Below, piece after piece: positions 46,334 to 55,787 of a stretch of DNA of 64,000 nucleotides. The notes under the pieces were generated by a model, which was given only the letters and a program-made list of their open reading frames with translations, made no database searches and was not told the origin of the DNA. A program made the position numbers and the translations under genes. Location: contig NZ_AP022573.1 in assembly GCF_010729105.1 (NCBI RefSeq), positions 4,464,001 through 4,528,000 of the forward strand. Reading direction: 5' to 3'. Positions within the stretch are counted from its first letter, which is position 1, and each line of letters opens with the position of its first letter. This stretch comes from Mycobacterium saskatchewanense (lineage in GTDB: Bacteria; Actinomycetota; Actinomycetes; Mycobacteriales; Mycobacteriaceae).

Positions 46334-47581
46334 TCAGCTGAATGGCGTGCGGCGATCGATGAGCCGGGACAACCGGCCGCCGCCCCGCCACGCCCGCGCC
46401 ACCCAGTCGGCGTCCTCGTCGGTCACCAGGTTGGCCATCACCCGCACGGCGATCGTCATCAACGTCCTCGAGCGCATGGCGACCGGCCCAGTCGTGGGCA
46501 GGAACCGTTGGAAGGTGAGCAGCAGCGCCAGCCTCCTGGCGACCGAGAAACCGCGGCTGTAGTGCTGTTGCAGCACCGACGGCCACACATGGGTCAGGTC
46601 TTGAGACAGGCCACAGCAGTCCAGCAGCTCGGCGGCCAGCCGGCCGGTTTCCAGCCCGTAGTCGATCCCCTCGCCGTTGAGCGGATTGACGCACGCCGCG
46701 GCGTCGCCGATCAGCATCCAGTTGGGGCCGGCCACCCCGGATACCGCGCCGCCCATCGGCAGCAGCGCCGACGCCACGGCGCGCGGCGCCCCGGAGAAGC
46801 CCCATTCGTCGCGGCGCAGGTCGGCGTAGTAGTTGATCAGCGGCCGCAGCGCCAGATCCGCCGGCCGCTTCGACGTCGACAACGCGCCGACGCCGATGTT
46901 CACCTCACCATTGCCCAGCGGGAAGATCCAGCCGTAACCCGGCAGGACGGCGCCGTCGGGCGAGCGCAGCTCGAGGTGCGATGTCAGCCAGGGATCGTCG
47001 GCGCGCGCGGTGGCCAGATACCCGCGCGCGGCGACGCCGTACACCGTCTCCTGATGCCAGCGCCGCCCCAGCTTGCGGCCCAGCGACGAGCGGGCGCCGT
47101 CGGCCACGATCAACTGTCGGCAGCCGACCTCGGTGCCGTCGGCCAGGGTCAGCGAAACCACCCGTCTCGACGAGTCATGGTGTGCCGCAGCGACTTTCGT
47201 CCCCAGAAGCATTCGCGCGCCGGAATCCTCGGCGCACTTGCGGATCCGGTCGTCGAGCTCGACGCGCGCGACCGCGCTGCCCGTCGAGGGGAACGACGGG
47301 CCCGGCCAGTCGACCTGGACCTCGCCGCCGAACCCGCTCATCCGCAGGCCGCGATGGCGGATGCGCGTGCTCAGCCAGTCGCCCAGCCCCAGCCGCTGCA
47401 GCTCGACCATCGCCCGCGGCGTGAGCCCGTCACCGCACGCCTTGTCGCGGGGAAAGCCCGCGGAGTCGATGACGAGCACGTCCCGCCCGGCCCGCGCCGC
47501 CCAGGCGGCGGCCGACGAACCCGCCGGCCCGGCGCCCACGACGACCACTTGGGCCTTGAGGGCTTTCGCTTCCACGCTCAC
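46334..47581 (-). CDS. menJ: Menaquinone beta-isoprene reductase MenJ (geranylgeranyl reductase family)
   Basis: A 415-residue FAD enzyme that saturates one isoprene unit of the menaquinone tail. VVVVGAGPAGSSAAAWAAR is the dinucleotide fold, FPRDKACGDGLTPRAM the family signature, and WMLIGDAAACVNPLNGEGID the second FAD motif. GTG at 47581 is assigned, with another in-frame GTG at 47575. Corresponds to Rv0561c (recall). It is divergent from the prenyl synthase gene with only 15 bp between start codons, so its promoter must lie within that gene's first codons. Confidence 0.93.
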   Translation of the reverse strand: MSVEAKALKAQVVVVGAGPAGSSAAAWAARAGRDVLVIDSAGFPRDKACGDGLTPRAMVELQRLGLGDWLSTRIRHRGLRMSGFGGEVQVDWPGPSFPSTGSAVARVELDDRIRKCAEDSGARMLLGTKVAAAHHDSSRRVVSLTLADGTEVGCRQLIVADGARSSLGRKLGRRWHQETVYGVAARGYLATARADDPWLTSHLELRSPDGAVLPGYGWIFPLGNGEVNIGVGALSTSKRPADLALRPLINYYADLRRDEWGFSGAPRAVASALLPMGGAVSGVAGPNWMLIGDAAACVNPLNGEGIDYGLETGRLAAELLDCCGLSQDLTHVWPSVLQQHYSRGFSVARRLALLLTFQRFLPTTGPVAMRSRTLMTIAVRVMANLVTDEDADWVARAWRGGGRLSRLIDRRTPFS

Positions 47582-47584
47582 CAG

Positions 47585-47590
47585 TATGTT
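47585..47590 (+). promoter_or_regulatory. Probable leaderless -10 element (TATGTT) of grcC1
   Basis: TATGTT fits TANNNT and ends 6 nt before the GTG at 47597. It occupies most of the 15-bp gap between two divergent start codons. Confidence 0.5.
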
Positions 47591-47596
47591 GGTCGG

Positions 47597-48613
47597 GTGA
47601 GTACTCCGGCGACGGTGGTGGCGGGCGTTGACTTCGGTGATCCCGCGTTCGCCGCGACGGTGCGCGACGGTGTCGGGCGGATCGAGCAGCTCATGGACAT
47701 CGAGTTGCGCAGCGCGGACGACGTGATGACCGAGTCGCTGACGCATCTGTTCAAGGCTGGCGGCAAGCGGTTCCGCCCCCTGTTCACTGTGCTTTCGGCG
47801 CAGATCGGGCCCGACCCGGACGCCGGCGAGGTGGTCGTCGCCGGCGCGGTCATCGAGCTCGTGCACCTGGCGACGCTCTACCACGACGACGTGATGGACG
47901 AGGCCGAGGTGCGCCGCGGCACACCCACGGCGAACATCCGGTGGGGCAACAACGTGGCGATCCTGGCCGGTGATTACCTGTTCGCGACGGCGTCGCGGCT
48001 GGTGTCGCGGCTGGGGCCGGAGGCGGTGCGGCTGATCGCCGAGACGTTCGCCCAGCTGGTGACGGGGCAGATGCGGGAGACCCGTGGCCTGACGGGGGCC
48101 GGCGAGGGTGCGGACCCCGTGGAGCACTACCTGAGGGTGGTGTACGAGAAGACGGCCTGCCTCATCGCGGCCGCCGGCCGGTTCGGAGCGATGTTCTCGG
48201 GCGCCGACGGCGACCAGGTCGAGCGGCTGAGCCGCCTGGGCGGCATCGTCGGGACCGCCTTTCAGATCGCCGACGACATCATCGACATCGACAGCGACTC
48301 CCACGAGTCGGGCAAGCTGCCCGGCACCGATGTGCGCGAAGGGGTGCGCACGCTGCCGATGGTCTACGCGCTGCGCGAGCCGGGGCCCGACGCGGCGCGG
48401 CTCCGCGAGCTGCTGTCCGGGCCGATCGACGACGACGCGGCGGTGGCCGAGGCGCTGACGCTGTTGCGGGCGTCGCCGGGCATGGCGAAGGCCAAGCAGT
48501 TCCTGGCCGACTACGCCGACCAGGCGCGCCGCGAGCTGACCCTGTTGCCCGACGTCCCGGGCCGGGACGCGCTGCGGACCCTGATCGACTACACGGTCAG
48601 CCGGCACGGCTAG
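47597..48613 (+). CDS. grcC1: Long-chain polyprenyl diphosphate synthase
   Basis: A 338-residue trans-prenyltransferase. The first Asp-rich motif is [15 protein letters not shown], the second is [17 protein letters not shown], with [16 protein letters not shown] upstream. It should make the C40-C45 chain for menaquinone, matching MenA and MenJ functionally. Corresponds to Rv0562, grcC1 (recall). GTG start, no Shine-Dalgarno. Confidence 0.92.
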   Translation: MSTPATVVAGVDFGDPAFAATVRDGVGRIEQLMDIELRSADDVMTESLTHLFKAGGKRFRPLFTVLSAQIGPDPDAGEVVVAGAVIELVHLATLYHDDVMDEAEVRRGTPTANIRWGNNVAILAGDYLFATASRLVSRLGPEAVRLIAETFAQLVTGQMRETRGLTGAGEGADPVEHYLRVVYEKTACLIAAAGRFGAMFSGADGDQVERLSRLGGIVGTAFQIADDIIDIDSDSHESGKLPGTDVREGVRTLPMVYALREPGPDAARLRELLSGPIDDDAAVAEALTLLRASPGMAKAKQFLADYADQARRELTLLPDVPGRDALRTLIDYTVSRHG

Positions 48614-48704
48614 CGCCCATGCCGTGAGTCGCGGAACCCGGACGGTCATGCCGGGCGTTCACACTGCAAGTAGCAATGAACGAGTGTTCGCAAGGAGGAC
48701 ACCG

Positions 48705-49565
48705 ATGACCTGGCATCCCCATGCCAACAGGCTGAAGACCTTCGCACTGTTGGTCGGCATGTCCGCGTTGATCGTGTTTGTGGGCTCGCTGTTCGGCAGG
48801 ACGGCGATGTTCCTCGCGGTGTTGTTCGCCATCGGCATGAACGTCTACACGTACTACAACAGCGACAAGCTCGCCCTGCGGGCGATGCACGCGCAGCCGG
48901 TTTCCGAGCTGCAGGCGCCGGTGATGTACCGGATCGTGCGCGAACTGGCCACCGCCGCGCACCAGCCCATGCCGAGGCTGTACATCAGCGACACCAACGC
49001 GCCCAACGCGTTCGCCACCGGCCGCAACCCGCGCAACGCCGCGGTGTGTTGCACCACCGGAATTTTGCAGATCCTCAACGAGCGTGAGCTGCGCGCCGTG
49101 CTCGGACACGAGCTCTCGCATGTCTACAACCGCGACATCCTGATCTCGTGCATCGCCGGGGCGATGGCGTCGGTGATCACCGCGCTGGCCAACATGGCGA
49201 TGTGGGCGGGGATGTTCGGCGGCAACCGGGACGGGGAGAATCCCTTTGCCCTGCTTCTGGTTTCGCTGCTGGGCCCGATCGCCGCGACCGTGGTGCGGCT
49301 GGCGGTGTCGCGGCAGCGCGAGTACCAGGCGGACGAGTCCGGCGCCGTGCTGACGGGCGACCCGTTGGCGTTGGCGTCGGCGCTGCGCAAGATCTCCGGC
49401 GGTGTGCAGATGGCCCCGCTGCCCCCCGAGCCGCAGTTGGCCAGCCAGGCCCACCTGATGATCGCCAACCCGTTCCGCGCGGGCGAGCGGATCGGCTCGC
49501 TGTTCTCGACGCACCCGCCGATCGAGGACCGCATCCGTCGCCTGGAGGAAATGGCGCGGGGGTAG
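48705..49565 (+). CDS. htpX: Membrane zinc metalloprotease HtpX
   Basis: A 286-residue M48 protease of membrane quality control. Two N-terminal helices ([29 protein letters not shown]) precede the zinc motif [14 protein letters not shown] and the third-ligand region [12 protein letters not shown]. The start at 48705 is fixed by AAGGAGG at 48691-48697; the frame upstream to 48624 is spurious. The length equals that of the M. tuberculosis protein Rv0563 (recall). Confidence 0.95.
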   Translation: MTWHPHANRLKTFALLVGMSALIVFVGSLFGRTAMFLAVLFAIGMNVYTYYNSDKLALRAMHAQPVSELQAPVMYRIVRELATAAHQPMPRLYISDTNAPNAFATGRNPRNAAVCCTTGILQILNERELRAVLGHELSHVYNRDILISCIAGAMASVITALANMAMWAGMFGGNRDGENPFALLLVSLLGPIAATVVRLAVSRQREYQADESGAVLTGDPLALASALRKISGGVQMAPLPPEPQLASQAHLMIANPFRAGERIGSLFSTHPPIEDRIRRLEEMARG

Positions 49566-49639
49566 GTCGCTCGGGCCGTCGGTTGCGGGCAATTTTCTGG
49601 GTGATGGGTGACTTTCGAACGCGACAGCGCACGTGGTAG

Positions 49640-49833
49640 CGCGGCGAAACTCCGCCCACCCCCGTAACGGAACGCAACTGCGGCGGCACGTTCGTCGTCA
49701 GGACCTCCTCCGAACTGCACGGCGACTGGCCCGTGAGGCCGCCGAGGAGGGAGTCTCGATGAACCGGTGGGTGGTGCAGAAGCTCTGCGGGCGCCGAGTG
49801 AGCGACTACCCCGGGCTATCCGGCTTCGACTGA
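49640..49833 (+). pseudogene. Frameshifted HicB-like (ribbon-helix-helix) antitoxin relic
   Basis: The downstream frame reads RRLAREAAEEGVSMNRWVVQ, then KLCGRR, the ribbon-helix-helix end of HicB-type antitoxins. The expected strand, TFVVRTSSELH, sits just before it in a different frame. Restoring one base (a C) at 49720/49721 would join them as ELHRRLAREAAEEG. The upstream frame has no start codon before a TAG at 49637. No HicA-like toxin lies nearby. It is either a decayed orphan gene or a single-base sequence error. Confidence 0.6.
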
Positions 49834-49841
49834 AGCGCCAA

Positions 49842-51365
49842 TCAGGCCGCTGCTTCGGGTCTTTGGGCCTCGGCCGCCGGCACGCTGCGCGCGAAGTGTC
49901 CGGTCTCCACCACGCCGCGGACCTGGACCGTGCCACCGGTCGCGCAATGCTGCCGCTGCCAGTCGGTGATCGCCTGGTGCGCCGCATGATCGAGATAGTT
50001 CACCGAGAGGATCACCGTGACGTCCGCCCCCGGGGGAATGGACGTCAGCACGCGGGTCAGCCGCGGCAACGCCAGGAACGTGCACGCCGCGCCCTCGATG
50101 GTCACGTGCCACCCGTCGGCCTCCTCCGTCGCCTCCACCCCCGCCCGGATGACCCGCCATCCGGTCAGGGCGATCGCCAACGCGAGCCCGATCAGGACGC
50201 CGTGCAGCAGATTGAGGAAGACCACGCAGACGGCCGTCACCACGTACACGGCCAAATCGCCGTGTTTCATTGCGGTTTCGATGTGGGCCGGCTTCAGCAG
50301 CTGGACGCCGATCACGATGAGCAGGCCGGCCAGCGCGGCGGTGGGGATCTCGTCGACCAGCCCGGCAAACGGAATGGTGAACAACAGGATCCAGAACCCG
50401 TGCAGGATCGCCGAGGCTCGCGACCTGGCGCCGGCGTTGACGTTGGTCGAGCTGCGCACGATGACCCCAGTGACGGGCAACCCGCCGATGGTGCCCGACA
50501 GCATGTTGGCCGCGCCCTGCCCGATCAGCTCGCGGTTGAAGTCGGTGCGCGGCCCGTTGTGCATGCGGTCGACCGAAACCGCCGACAGCAGGCTCTCGAC
50601 GCTGGCGATCAGGGCCACCGTGATCACGCCGATCGCCACCGCGCCCCAGTTGCCGTCGGGCAGGTCCGGCAGCCGCAACGCGTCCAGCGGTGACCCGTCG
50701 AGGTCGATCCGCCGCACATTGAACGGGAACACCACGGAGATGACCGTGACCGCGACGATGGCGACCAGCGGGCCCGGGATCGGCCGCAATTTCGCCGGCA
50801 CCCATCGCCAGGCCACGAGGATTGCGATGACGAGGGCGCCGAGGATGACCCCCGGCTTGTGCGCGCCGATCACCTGGCCGGGCAGCTCGATCACGTTGTG
50901 CCAGGCCGTGCTTTTGGACTTCCCGCCGAGCAATACGTGCGCCTGCTGCAGCGCGATCGTGATGCCGATGCCGGCCAGCATGGCATGCACGACGACGGGC
51001 GAGATCGCGAGCGCCGCACGCGCAACCCGGCTCAGGCCCAGCAGCACCTGCACGGCGCCCGCGGCGACGGTGATCAAACACGTTACACCCCAACCGAAAT
51101 TGGAGACCAGGTCGGCGACGACGACGGTCAGGCCGGCCGCCGGTCCGCTGACCTGTAGCGGTGATCCGCCCAGCGCTCCAACGACGATTCCCCCTACGAT
51201 CGCGGCGATCAGACCGGCGAGCACCGGGGCGTTGGAGGCGATCGCGATTCCCAGCGACAGCGGGAGCGCGACCAGGAAGACGACGAGCGAAGAAGGCAAG
51301 TCGTGCCGCATGGCCGATCGGAGCCGGTTATACCGTGATGCTGTGTGACCTTCGGTGTTGTGCAT
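49842..51365 (-). CDS. SulP-family anion transporter with STAS domain
   Basis: A 507-residue carrier. It has DLPSSLVVFLVALPLSLGIAIA at helix 1, the SulP signature NAPVLAGLIAAIVGGIVVGAL, helices to about residue 400 and a C-terminal STAS domain. SulP proteins move sulfate, bicarbonate or other anions. The sequence resembles the transporter part of the M. tuberculosis SulP-carbonic anhydrase fusion Rv3273 (recall), but no anhydrase domain or gene is present. The ATG at 51365 has a 223-bp gap to gpsA upstream; no known operator recognised there. Confidence 0.86.
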   Translation of the reverse strand: MHNTEGHTASRYNRLRSAMRHDLPSSLVVFLVALPLSLGIAIASNAPVLAGLIAAIVGGIVVGALGGSPLQVSGPAAGLTVVVADLVSNFGWGVTCLITVAAGAVQVLLGLSRVARAALAISPVVVHAMLAGIGITIALQQAHVLLGGKSKSTAWHNVIELPGQVIGAHKPGVILGALVIAILVAWRWVPAKLRPIPGPLVAIVAVTVISVVFPFNVRRIDLDGSPLDALRLPDLPDGNWGAVAIGVITVALIASVESLLSAVSVDRMHNGPRTDFNRELIGQGAANMLSGTIGGLPVTGVIVRSSTNVNAGARSRASAILHGFWILLFTIPFAGLVDEIPTAALAGLLIVIGVQLLKPAHIETAMKHGDLAVYVVTAVCVVFLNLLHGVLIGLALAIALTGWRVIRAGVEATEEADGWHVTIEGAACTFLALPRLTRVLTSIPPGADVTVILSVNYLDHAAHQAITDWQRQHCATGGTVQVRGVVETGHFARSVPAAEAQRPEAAA

Positions 51366-51588
51366 CGGTTGCTTTCCCTCGTTAGGTCTTAGCGGGGGAT
51401 GTGCCGATATCCGCCCCGTACAGCACTGGTTACGTCGTTGTAAACGGTTGGCGCACAGGGGATTACGACCGCGCCGGCCAACCGGTCAAAGCCCAGTTAC
51501 TCACTTGACGGTATTTTGCTGGTCGTGGGCGGGTCAAGCGCATGGGCCGGGCCCATATCGAATCCAAATCTTTTGGCGGGTGCCCAGG

Positions 51589-52614
51589 TCAGAACCCCGA
51601 GCCGTGCACCTCGTGCCCGGGCACCTCGACCATCAGGCCGCGGTAGGCCTCCTCGACGGTCGAACCGTGGTTGATCACAGCGTCCACTTCGCGGGCGATC
51701 GGCATGTTCAGCCCGTACTCGTTGGCGAATTCCATGATCACGCTGGCGGCTTTGACGCCCTCGGCGACCTGGTTCATCGAGCCGATGATCTCGTCGATCG
51801 GTTTGCCGGCGCCCAGCTGCTCCCCCACGTGGCGGTTGCGGCTGCGCTGGCTGGTGCACGTCACGATGAGGTCGCCCAGGCCGGCCAGGCCGGGGAAGGT
51901 ATCGGGATCGCCGCCCACGGCCACCCCCAATTTCGTCATCTCGCGCAGTGCGCGGGCGATCACCAGCGCGCGGGTGTTCTCCCCGATGCCCAGCGAGTAG
52001 CCCATTCCGACGGAGATGGCGTAGACGTTCTTCAGCGCCCCGGCCATTTCCACCCCGATGACGTCGTCGGTGGTGTACACCCGGAAACGCCGGGTGCGGA
52101 ACAGCCCGGACAGCCGGGTCGCCAAATGCTGGTCGGGCATGGCCAGCACCGCCGCCGCGGCGTAGCCCTCGCCGACTTCGCGGGCGATGTTCGGGCCCGC
52201 GAGGATGCCCGCCGGATGACCGGGCAAGATCTCCTCGACGATCTGAGACATCCGCATGTTGGTGCCCTGCTCGAGCCCCTTGACCAGCGACACCACCGGC
52301 ACCCAGGGCCGCAGCTCGCGGGCCAGCTCGGTCAGCACCCCCCGGAACCCGTGTGAGGGCACGCCCATGACCACGACGTCGGCGCAGCTGGCCGCCTCGG
52401 CGAAGTCGGTGGTGGCGCGCAGGGTGTCGCTCAGCACCGCCTCGTCGCCGAGGTAGCGGCTGTTGCGGTGATTCTCGTTGATGTCCTTCGCGGTCTCCTC
52501 GGAGCGCACCCACTGCAGCGTCGGCCCCCGCCGGGCGCAAATGGAGGCGACCGTGGTTCCCCAGGAACCGCCACCGAGCACAACAACTGTGGGTTCACGC
52601 TTCTCAGCCGCCAT
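51589..52614 (-). CDS. gpsA: NAD(P)-dependent glycerol-3-phosphate dehydrogenase
   Basis: A 341-residue enzyme that reduces dihydroxyacetone phosphate to glycerol-3-phosphate for phospholipid synthesis. VVVLGGGSWGTTVASI is the nucleotide loop, GPNIAREVGEGYAAAAV and VEMAGALKNVYAI (catalytic Lys) mark the substrate site, and GLAGLGDLIVTCTSQRSRNR the C-terminal domain. Corresponds to Rv0564c, gpdA1 (recall). A leaderless start is likely. Confidence 0.94.
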   Translation of the reverse strand: MAAEKREPTVVVLGGGSWGTTVASICARRGPTLQWVRSEETAKDINENHRNSRYLGDEAVLSDTLRATTDFAEAASCADVVVMGVPSHGFRGVLTELARELRPWVPVVSLVKGLEQGTNMRMSQIVEEILPGHPAGILAGPNIAREVGEGYAAAAVLAMPDQHLATRLSGLFRTRRFRVYTTDDVIGVEMAGALKNVYAISVGMGYSLGIGENTRALVIARALREMTKLGVAVGGDPDTFPGLAGLGDLIVTCTSQRSRNRHVGEQLGAGKPIDEIIGSMNQVAEGVKAASVIMEFANEYGLNMPIAREVDAVINHGSTVEEAYRGLMVEVPGHEVHGSGF

Positions 52615-52621
52615 GGCGATC

Positions 52622-52627
52622 AGCGTA
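52622..52627 (-). promoter_or_regulatory. Probable leaderless -10 element (TACGCT) of gpsA
   Basis: On the minus strand TACGCT ends 7 nt before the gpsA ATG; no Shine-Dalgarno is seen. Confidence 0.45.
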
Positions 52628-52773
52628 TTGCCGCCATCTCCGATTTAGAAGGAGTTCACGAACTCCGGGCGACCCGAGTCGGAACCAATGACCCAATGCC
52701 AGGGGACTTCGGTCCCTACCCGCCCCGCGCGGCGTGCCGCATCGTGAAGATGCATTCAATACGAGGAGGGATC

Positions 52774-54192
52774 ATGCCCACACGCGCTGGTTGCGGTCGG
52801 GCGTTGGCGCTGGTGTCGGCGGCCGCGCTGGGGTTGCTGGTCAGCTCCCCGGGCATCGCGTCGGCCGACGACGGCCAGCCGCAGGCCAACCCCGAGGAAC
52901 GGGCGGCGGCGATGGTGCGGCCGGCAGTCATGTATCTCGGCGGCCAGGGCTATGGCGGGGTGCGCCTGCCCAACGGCCAGATTCTTTCCCAGTTCGGCCA
53001 GGGCACGAACATGCCCTTCATCGCGACGTGGGGGTGCACCGCGTTCGTCGTCAATCCCGATGGCTGGGTGGCCACCGCGGGCCACTGCGTCGACCCCGAA
53101 AGCGCCAAGGCGCTGATCCTCAAGCGAGCCGCGGCCGAGTACATCAGCCAGTACCCGGACGCCCCCGAATCGCGGGACCCGGCCACGGCATTGGATTGGC
53201 TCCGCAAGAACGCGCGCGTCGTCGGCGACAGCCCCGACCGCGGCCCTGAGGTCGGCCTGACGCTGTTGTACGGCAGCGGCACGACGGTCACCGGCAAGGT
53301 GCCGGCCAGCGTGGTGGACTTCCGGCCCCTCAGCAAAGGTGACGTCGCCCTGCTCAAGGTCGAGAAGCACAATCTGCCGTCGAGCGAGCTGGCCACCGAC
53401 GCCGACGTCAGCATCGGCACATCGGTTCTGGCGGTGGGCTTTCCGGAGAGCACCCAGAACATCACCGGCCCGTCGCTGGACCCGACGAACAAGAGCGGCA
53501 AGGTCAGCAAGAAGTCGACCATGGGCTCCATTCCCGAGTATGAGATCGACGCCGCGGTCACCGAGGGCATGAGCGGTGGCCCCACCGTCGAGCTCAACGG
53601 CAAGGTCATCGGCGTGAACAGTTTCGCCCCGGTCGGCGAACCGCAGGCGTTCAACTTCATCGCGCCCGCGGACAGCCTGGCGGCGATCATGACGAGCAAG
53701 GGCGTCAAGCCGACGCTCGGGCCGGCCGACGTGTTTTACCGCAAAGGCCTCACCCACTACTACGCCGGCCGCTACACCGAGGCGATCGACGACTTCGACC
53801 AGACGCTGGCGATGTCGCCCGACTATCCGGGGTTGCTCGACCTCAAGACCAGCGCCGTCAACCTACGCCAGCGCTACGGCGACGTGTCGGCTTTCAGCGG
53901 TGCACGACTGCTGTGGTACGTCGCGGGCGGCGTTGCGCTGGTGCTCGCCGCGGGCGCCGGGCTGACCTTCCTGGCGCTCAAGAACCACTGGACGCTGCTG
54001 TTCGTTCCGGCGCCCGCGGCGGAGGGGGCCGAGTCCGGCGAGCATGTCGGCGCACACGAGTTGTCGTTGGCCGAACCCCACTTCTGCTCCAACTGCGGGT
54101 CGGAACACCACCCGGCCGAGAAGTTCTGCCCCAACTGCGGCAACCACATTGACGCGTCGGAATCGGCGATGGGCGCCCACTTGGCTCCCTGA
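52774..54192 (+). CDS. Membrane-anchored trypsin-like serine protease with TPR-like segment and cytosolic zinc ribbon
   Basis: A 472-residue protein with GAGGAGGG at 52763-52770 setting the ATG. Residues 1-31 are a signal peptide (ending IASA). The protease domain shows ATAGHCVD (His104), GDVALLKV (Asp190) and VTEGMSGGPTV (Ser267), a complete triad. Residues about 320-365 (GLTHYYAGRYTEAIDDFDQT) look like one TPR unit. One helix follows at about 378-402, then a cytosolic tail with two CxxC pairs, CSNCG (438/441) and CPNCG (452/455), a zinc ribbon. The product can therefore connect an outside protease to the cytosol. No counterpart recalled at this place in M. tuberculosis. It ends 3 bp from the convergent monooxygenase gene. 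Confidence 0.86.
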   Translation: MPTRAGCGRALALVSAAALGLLVSSPGIASADDGQPQANPEERAAAMVRPAVMYLGGQGYGGVRLPNGQILSQFGQGTNMPFIATWGCTAFVVNPDGWVATAGHCVDPESAKALILKRAAAEYISQYPDAPESRDPATALDWLRKNARVVGDSPDRGPEVGLTLLYGSGTTVTGKVPASVVDFRPLSKGDVALLKVEKHNLPSSELATDADVSIGTSVLAVGFPESTQNITGPSLDPTNKSGKVSKKSTMGSIPEYEIDAAVTEGMSGGPTVELNGKVIGVNSFAPVGEPQAFNFIAPADSLAAIMTSKGVKPTLGPADVFYRKGLTHYYAGRYTEAIDDFDQTLAMSPDYPGLLDLKTSAVNLRQRYGDVSAFSGARLLWYVAGGVALVLAAGAGLTFLALKNHWTLLFVPAPAAEGAESGEHVGAHELSLAEPHFCSNCGSEHHPAEKFCPNCGNHIDASESAMGAHLAP

Positions 54193-54195
54193 GAG

Positions 54196-55677
54196 CTATC
54201 CCGCGAGCGGCGTCCGGTCGGCGGCCCGGCCGAACACCATTGCCTCCTCGATGCGGTCGAAGCGGTAGTCGATGGCGTCGGCGAGGTAATTTTGCCGAAC
54301 GTGCCACGGCCGCTTGGTTCCTGACTTCGGCAGCGCGTGCACCGACCGCAGCACGTAACCGGCATTGATGTCCCACGACGGCTTTTCGGTCATCGGCTCG
54401 TTGCCGCGGTGCGGATAGGCGTGCGTGTACCCGTGGGATTCCATGTGCGCCAGCAACTTCGCTGTGGCGCGCGCCGTCATGTCGGCGCGCAGCGTCCACG
54501 ACGCGTTGGTGTATCCGACGCACCAGAACAGGTTCGGGACGTCTTCGAGCATGTGCGCCTTGTAGACGAAACGGTCGCTGGTCTTGATCTCGTTGCCGTC
54601 CAGGCTGATCGTGGCCCCGCCCAGCGCCTGCAGCTGCAGCCCGGTGGCGGTGACCACGATGTCGGCGTCCAGGTGTTCGCCGGATTCGAGCGCGATGCCG
54701 GTGGCGTCGAAGCGATCGATGCGATCGGTGACCACGTCGGCGCGGCCGCCGCGGATCGCGTTGTACAGGTCGGCGTCCGGGATCAGGCACATGCGCTGGT
54801 CCCACGGGTTGTAGCGGGGCTTGAAATGGACGTCGACGGCATAACCGGCGGGCAGGCTGCTGATCGCCTTGCGCCGCAGCAGCCAGCGCACCAGCCGCGG
54901 CGCCTTGCGGGACAGCGCGAAGAACACCGCCTCGGTCAGGGCGCTGTACGTCCGGACCGCCAGGTGAGCCGCCCTGCGGGGCAACAACTTCCGCGAGACC
55001 GCGGCGACCTTGCCGTACTTGGATGCCGAGATCAGGTACGTCGGCGAGCGCTGCAGCATGGTCACCTTCGCGGCCCGCTCCGACAGCGAGGGGAGGAGCG
55101 TGACGGCGGTCGCGCCGCTGCCGATGACCACGATCTTCTTGCCGGTGTAGTCGAGGTCTTCGGGCCAGTGCTGGGGATGCACGACGGTGCCCTCGAACCG
55201 CTCGATGCCGGGGAAGTCGGGGGTGTAGCCCTCGTCATAGTTGTAATAGCCGCTGCCGAAGAACAGGAACCGGCCCCGGTAGCGCCTCGGGGCCCCGGCT
55301 TCCTCGACGGTCACGGTCCAGGTGTCGCTTGACGAATCCCAGTCCGCCGAGCGGACGTGGCTGTTGAACCGGATGTGCCGGTCGATGCCGTACTTGTGGG
55401 CGGTGGCGGTCAGGTACTCACGGATGTGGGCGCCGTCGGCGACGCCCTCCCTGCGGGTCCACGGCTCGAACGGGAAGCTCAGGGTGAAGATGCTGCTGTC
55501 GGAGCGCACACCGGGGTAGCGGAACAGGTCCCACGTCCCGCCGATCCGCTCACGCCGCTCGAGGATGGTGTAGGTCAGCTGCGGGTTACGCTCGGCGATC
55601 CGGTAGGCCGCGTCGATGCCGGAGATGCCGGCCCCGACGATGATGACGTCGGAGTAGTCGGCCTCGCTGGGGGTCAT
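54196..55677 (-). CDS. Baeyer-Villiger-type FAD monooxygenase
   Basis: A 493-residue class B flavoprotein. VIIVGAGISGIDAAYRIAE is the FAD fold, FEGTVVHPQHWPED the Baeyer-Villiger fingerprint (FxGxxxHxxxW), and IVVIGSGATAVTLLPSL the NADPH fold. It corresponds to Rv0565c, reported as one of the monooxygenases that can activate ethionamide (recall). Natural substrate unknown. The gene follows yajQ on the same strand but a strong hairpin separates them. Confidence 0.9.
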   Translation of the reverse strand: MTPSEADYSDVIIVGAGISGIDAAYRIAERNPQLTYTILERRERIGGTWDLFRYPGVRSDSSIFTLSFPFEPWTRREGVADGAHIREYLTATAHKYGIDRHIRFNSHVRSADWDSSSDTWTVTVEEAGAPRRYRGRFLFFGSGYYNYDEGYTPDFPGIERFEGTVVHPQHWPEDLDYTGKKIVVIGSGATAVTLLPSLSERAAKVTMLQRSPTYLISASKYGKVAAVSRKLLPRRAAHLAVRTYSALTEAVFFALSRKAPRLVRWLLRRKAISSLPAGYAVDVHFKPRYNPWDQRMCLIPDADLYNAIRGGRADVVTDRIDRFDATGIALESGEHLDADIVVTATGLQLQALGGATISLDGNEIKTSDRFVYKAHMLEDVPNLFWCVGYTNASWTLRADMTARATAKLLAHMESHGYTHAYPHRGNEPMTEKPSWDINAGYVLRSVHALPKSGTKRPWHVRQNYLADAIDYRFDRIEEAMVFGRAADRTPLAG

Positions 55678-55719
55678 CGTGAACCTCGCTTACGTTTCTC
55701 CGATTGATCGCGAGTTGAT

Positions 55720-55779
55720 CGCGAGCGTAACGCCACGGCGAAAAAGCGGGCGCATTTTCGCCGTGGCGTTACGCTCGCG
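55720..55779. terminator. Perfect 25-bp inverted repeat with 10-nt loop
   Basis: Arms 55720-55744 and 55755-55779 are exact complements, beginning CGCGAGCGTAACGCC and ending at the loop with AAAA/TTTT. It lies 8 bp after the yajQ stop, so it would terminate yajQ transcription ahead of the monooxygenase gene. The stem is far longer than a typical terminator needs, so it may also be a dispersed palindromic element. Confidence 0.65.
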
Positions 55780-55787
55780 GTCGCCGC

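Noticed and set aside
51366..51588. GTTAC/GTAAAC near-repeat upstream of the SulP gene as an operator
   Set aside because: The arms are short and uneven, and no regulator gene is adjacent.
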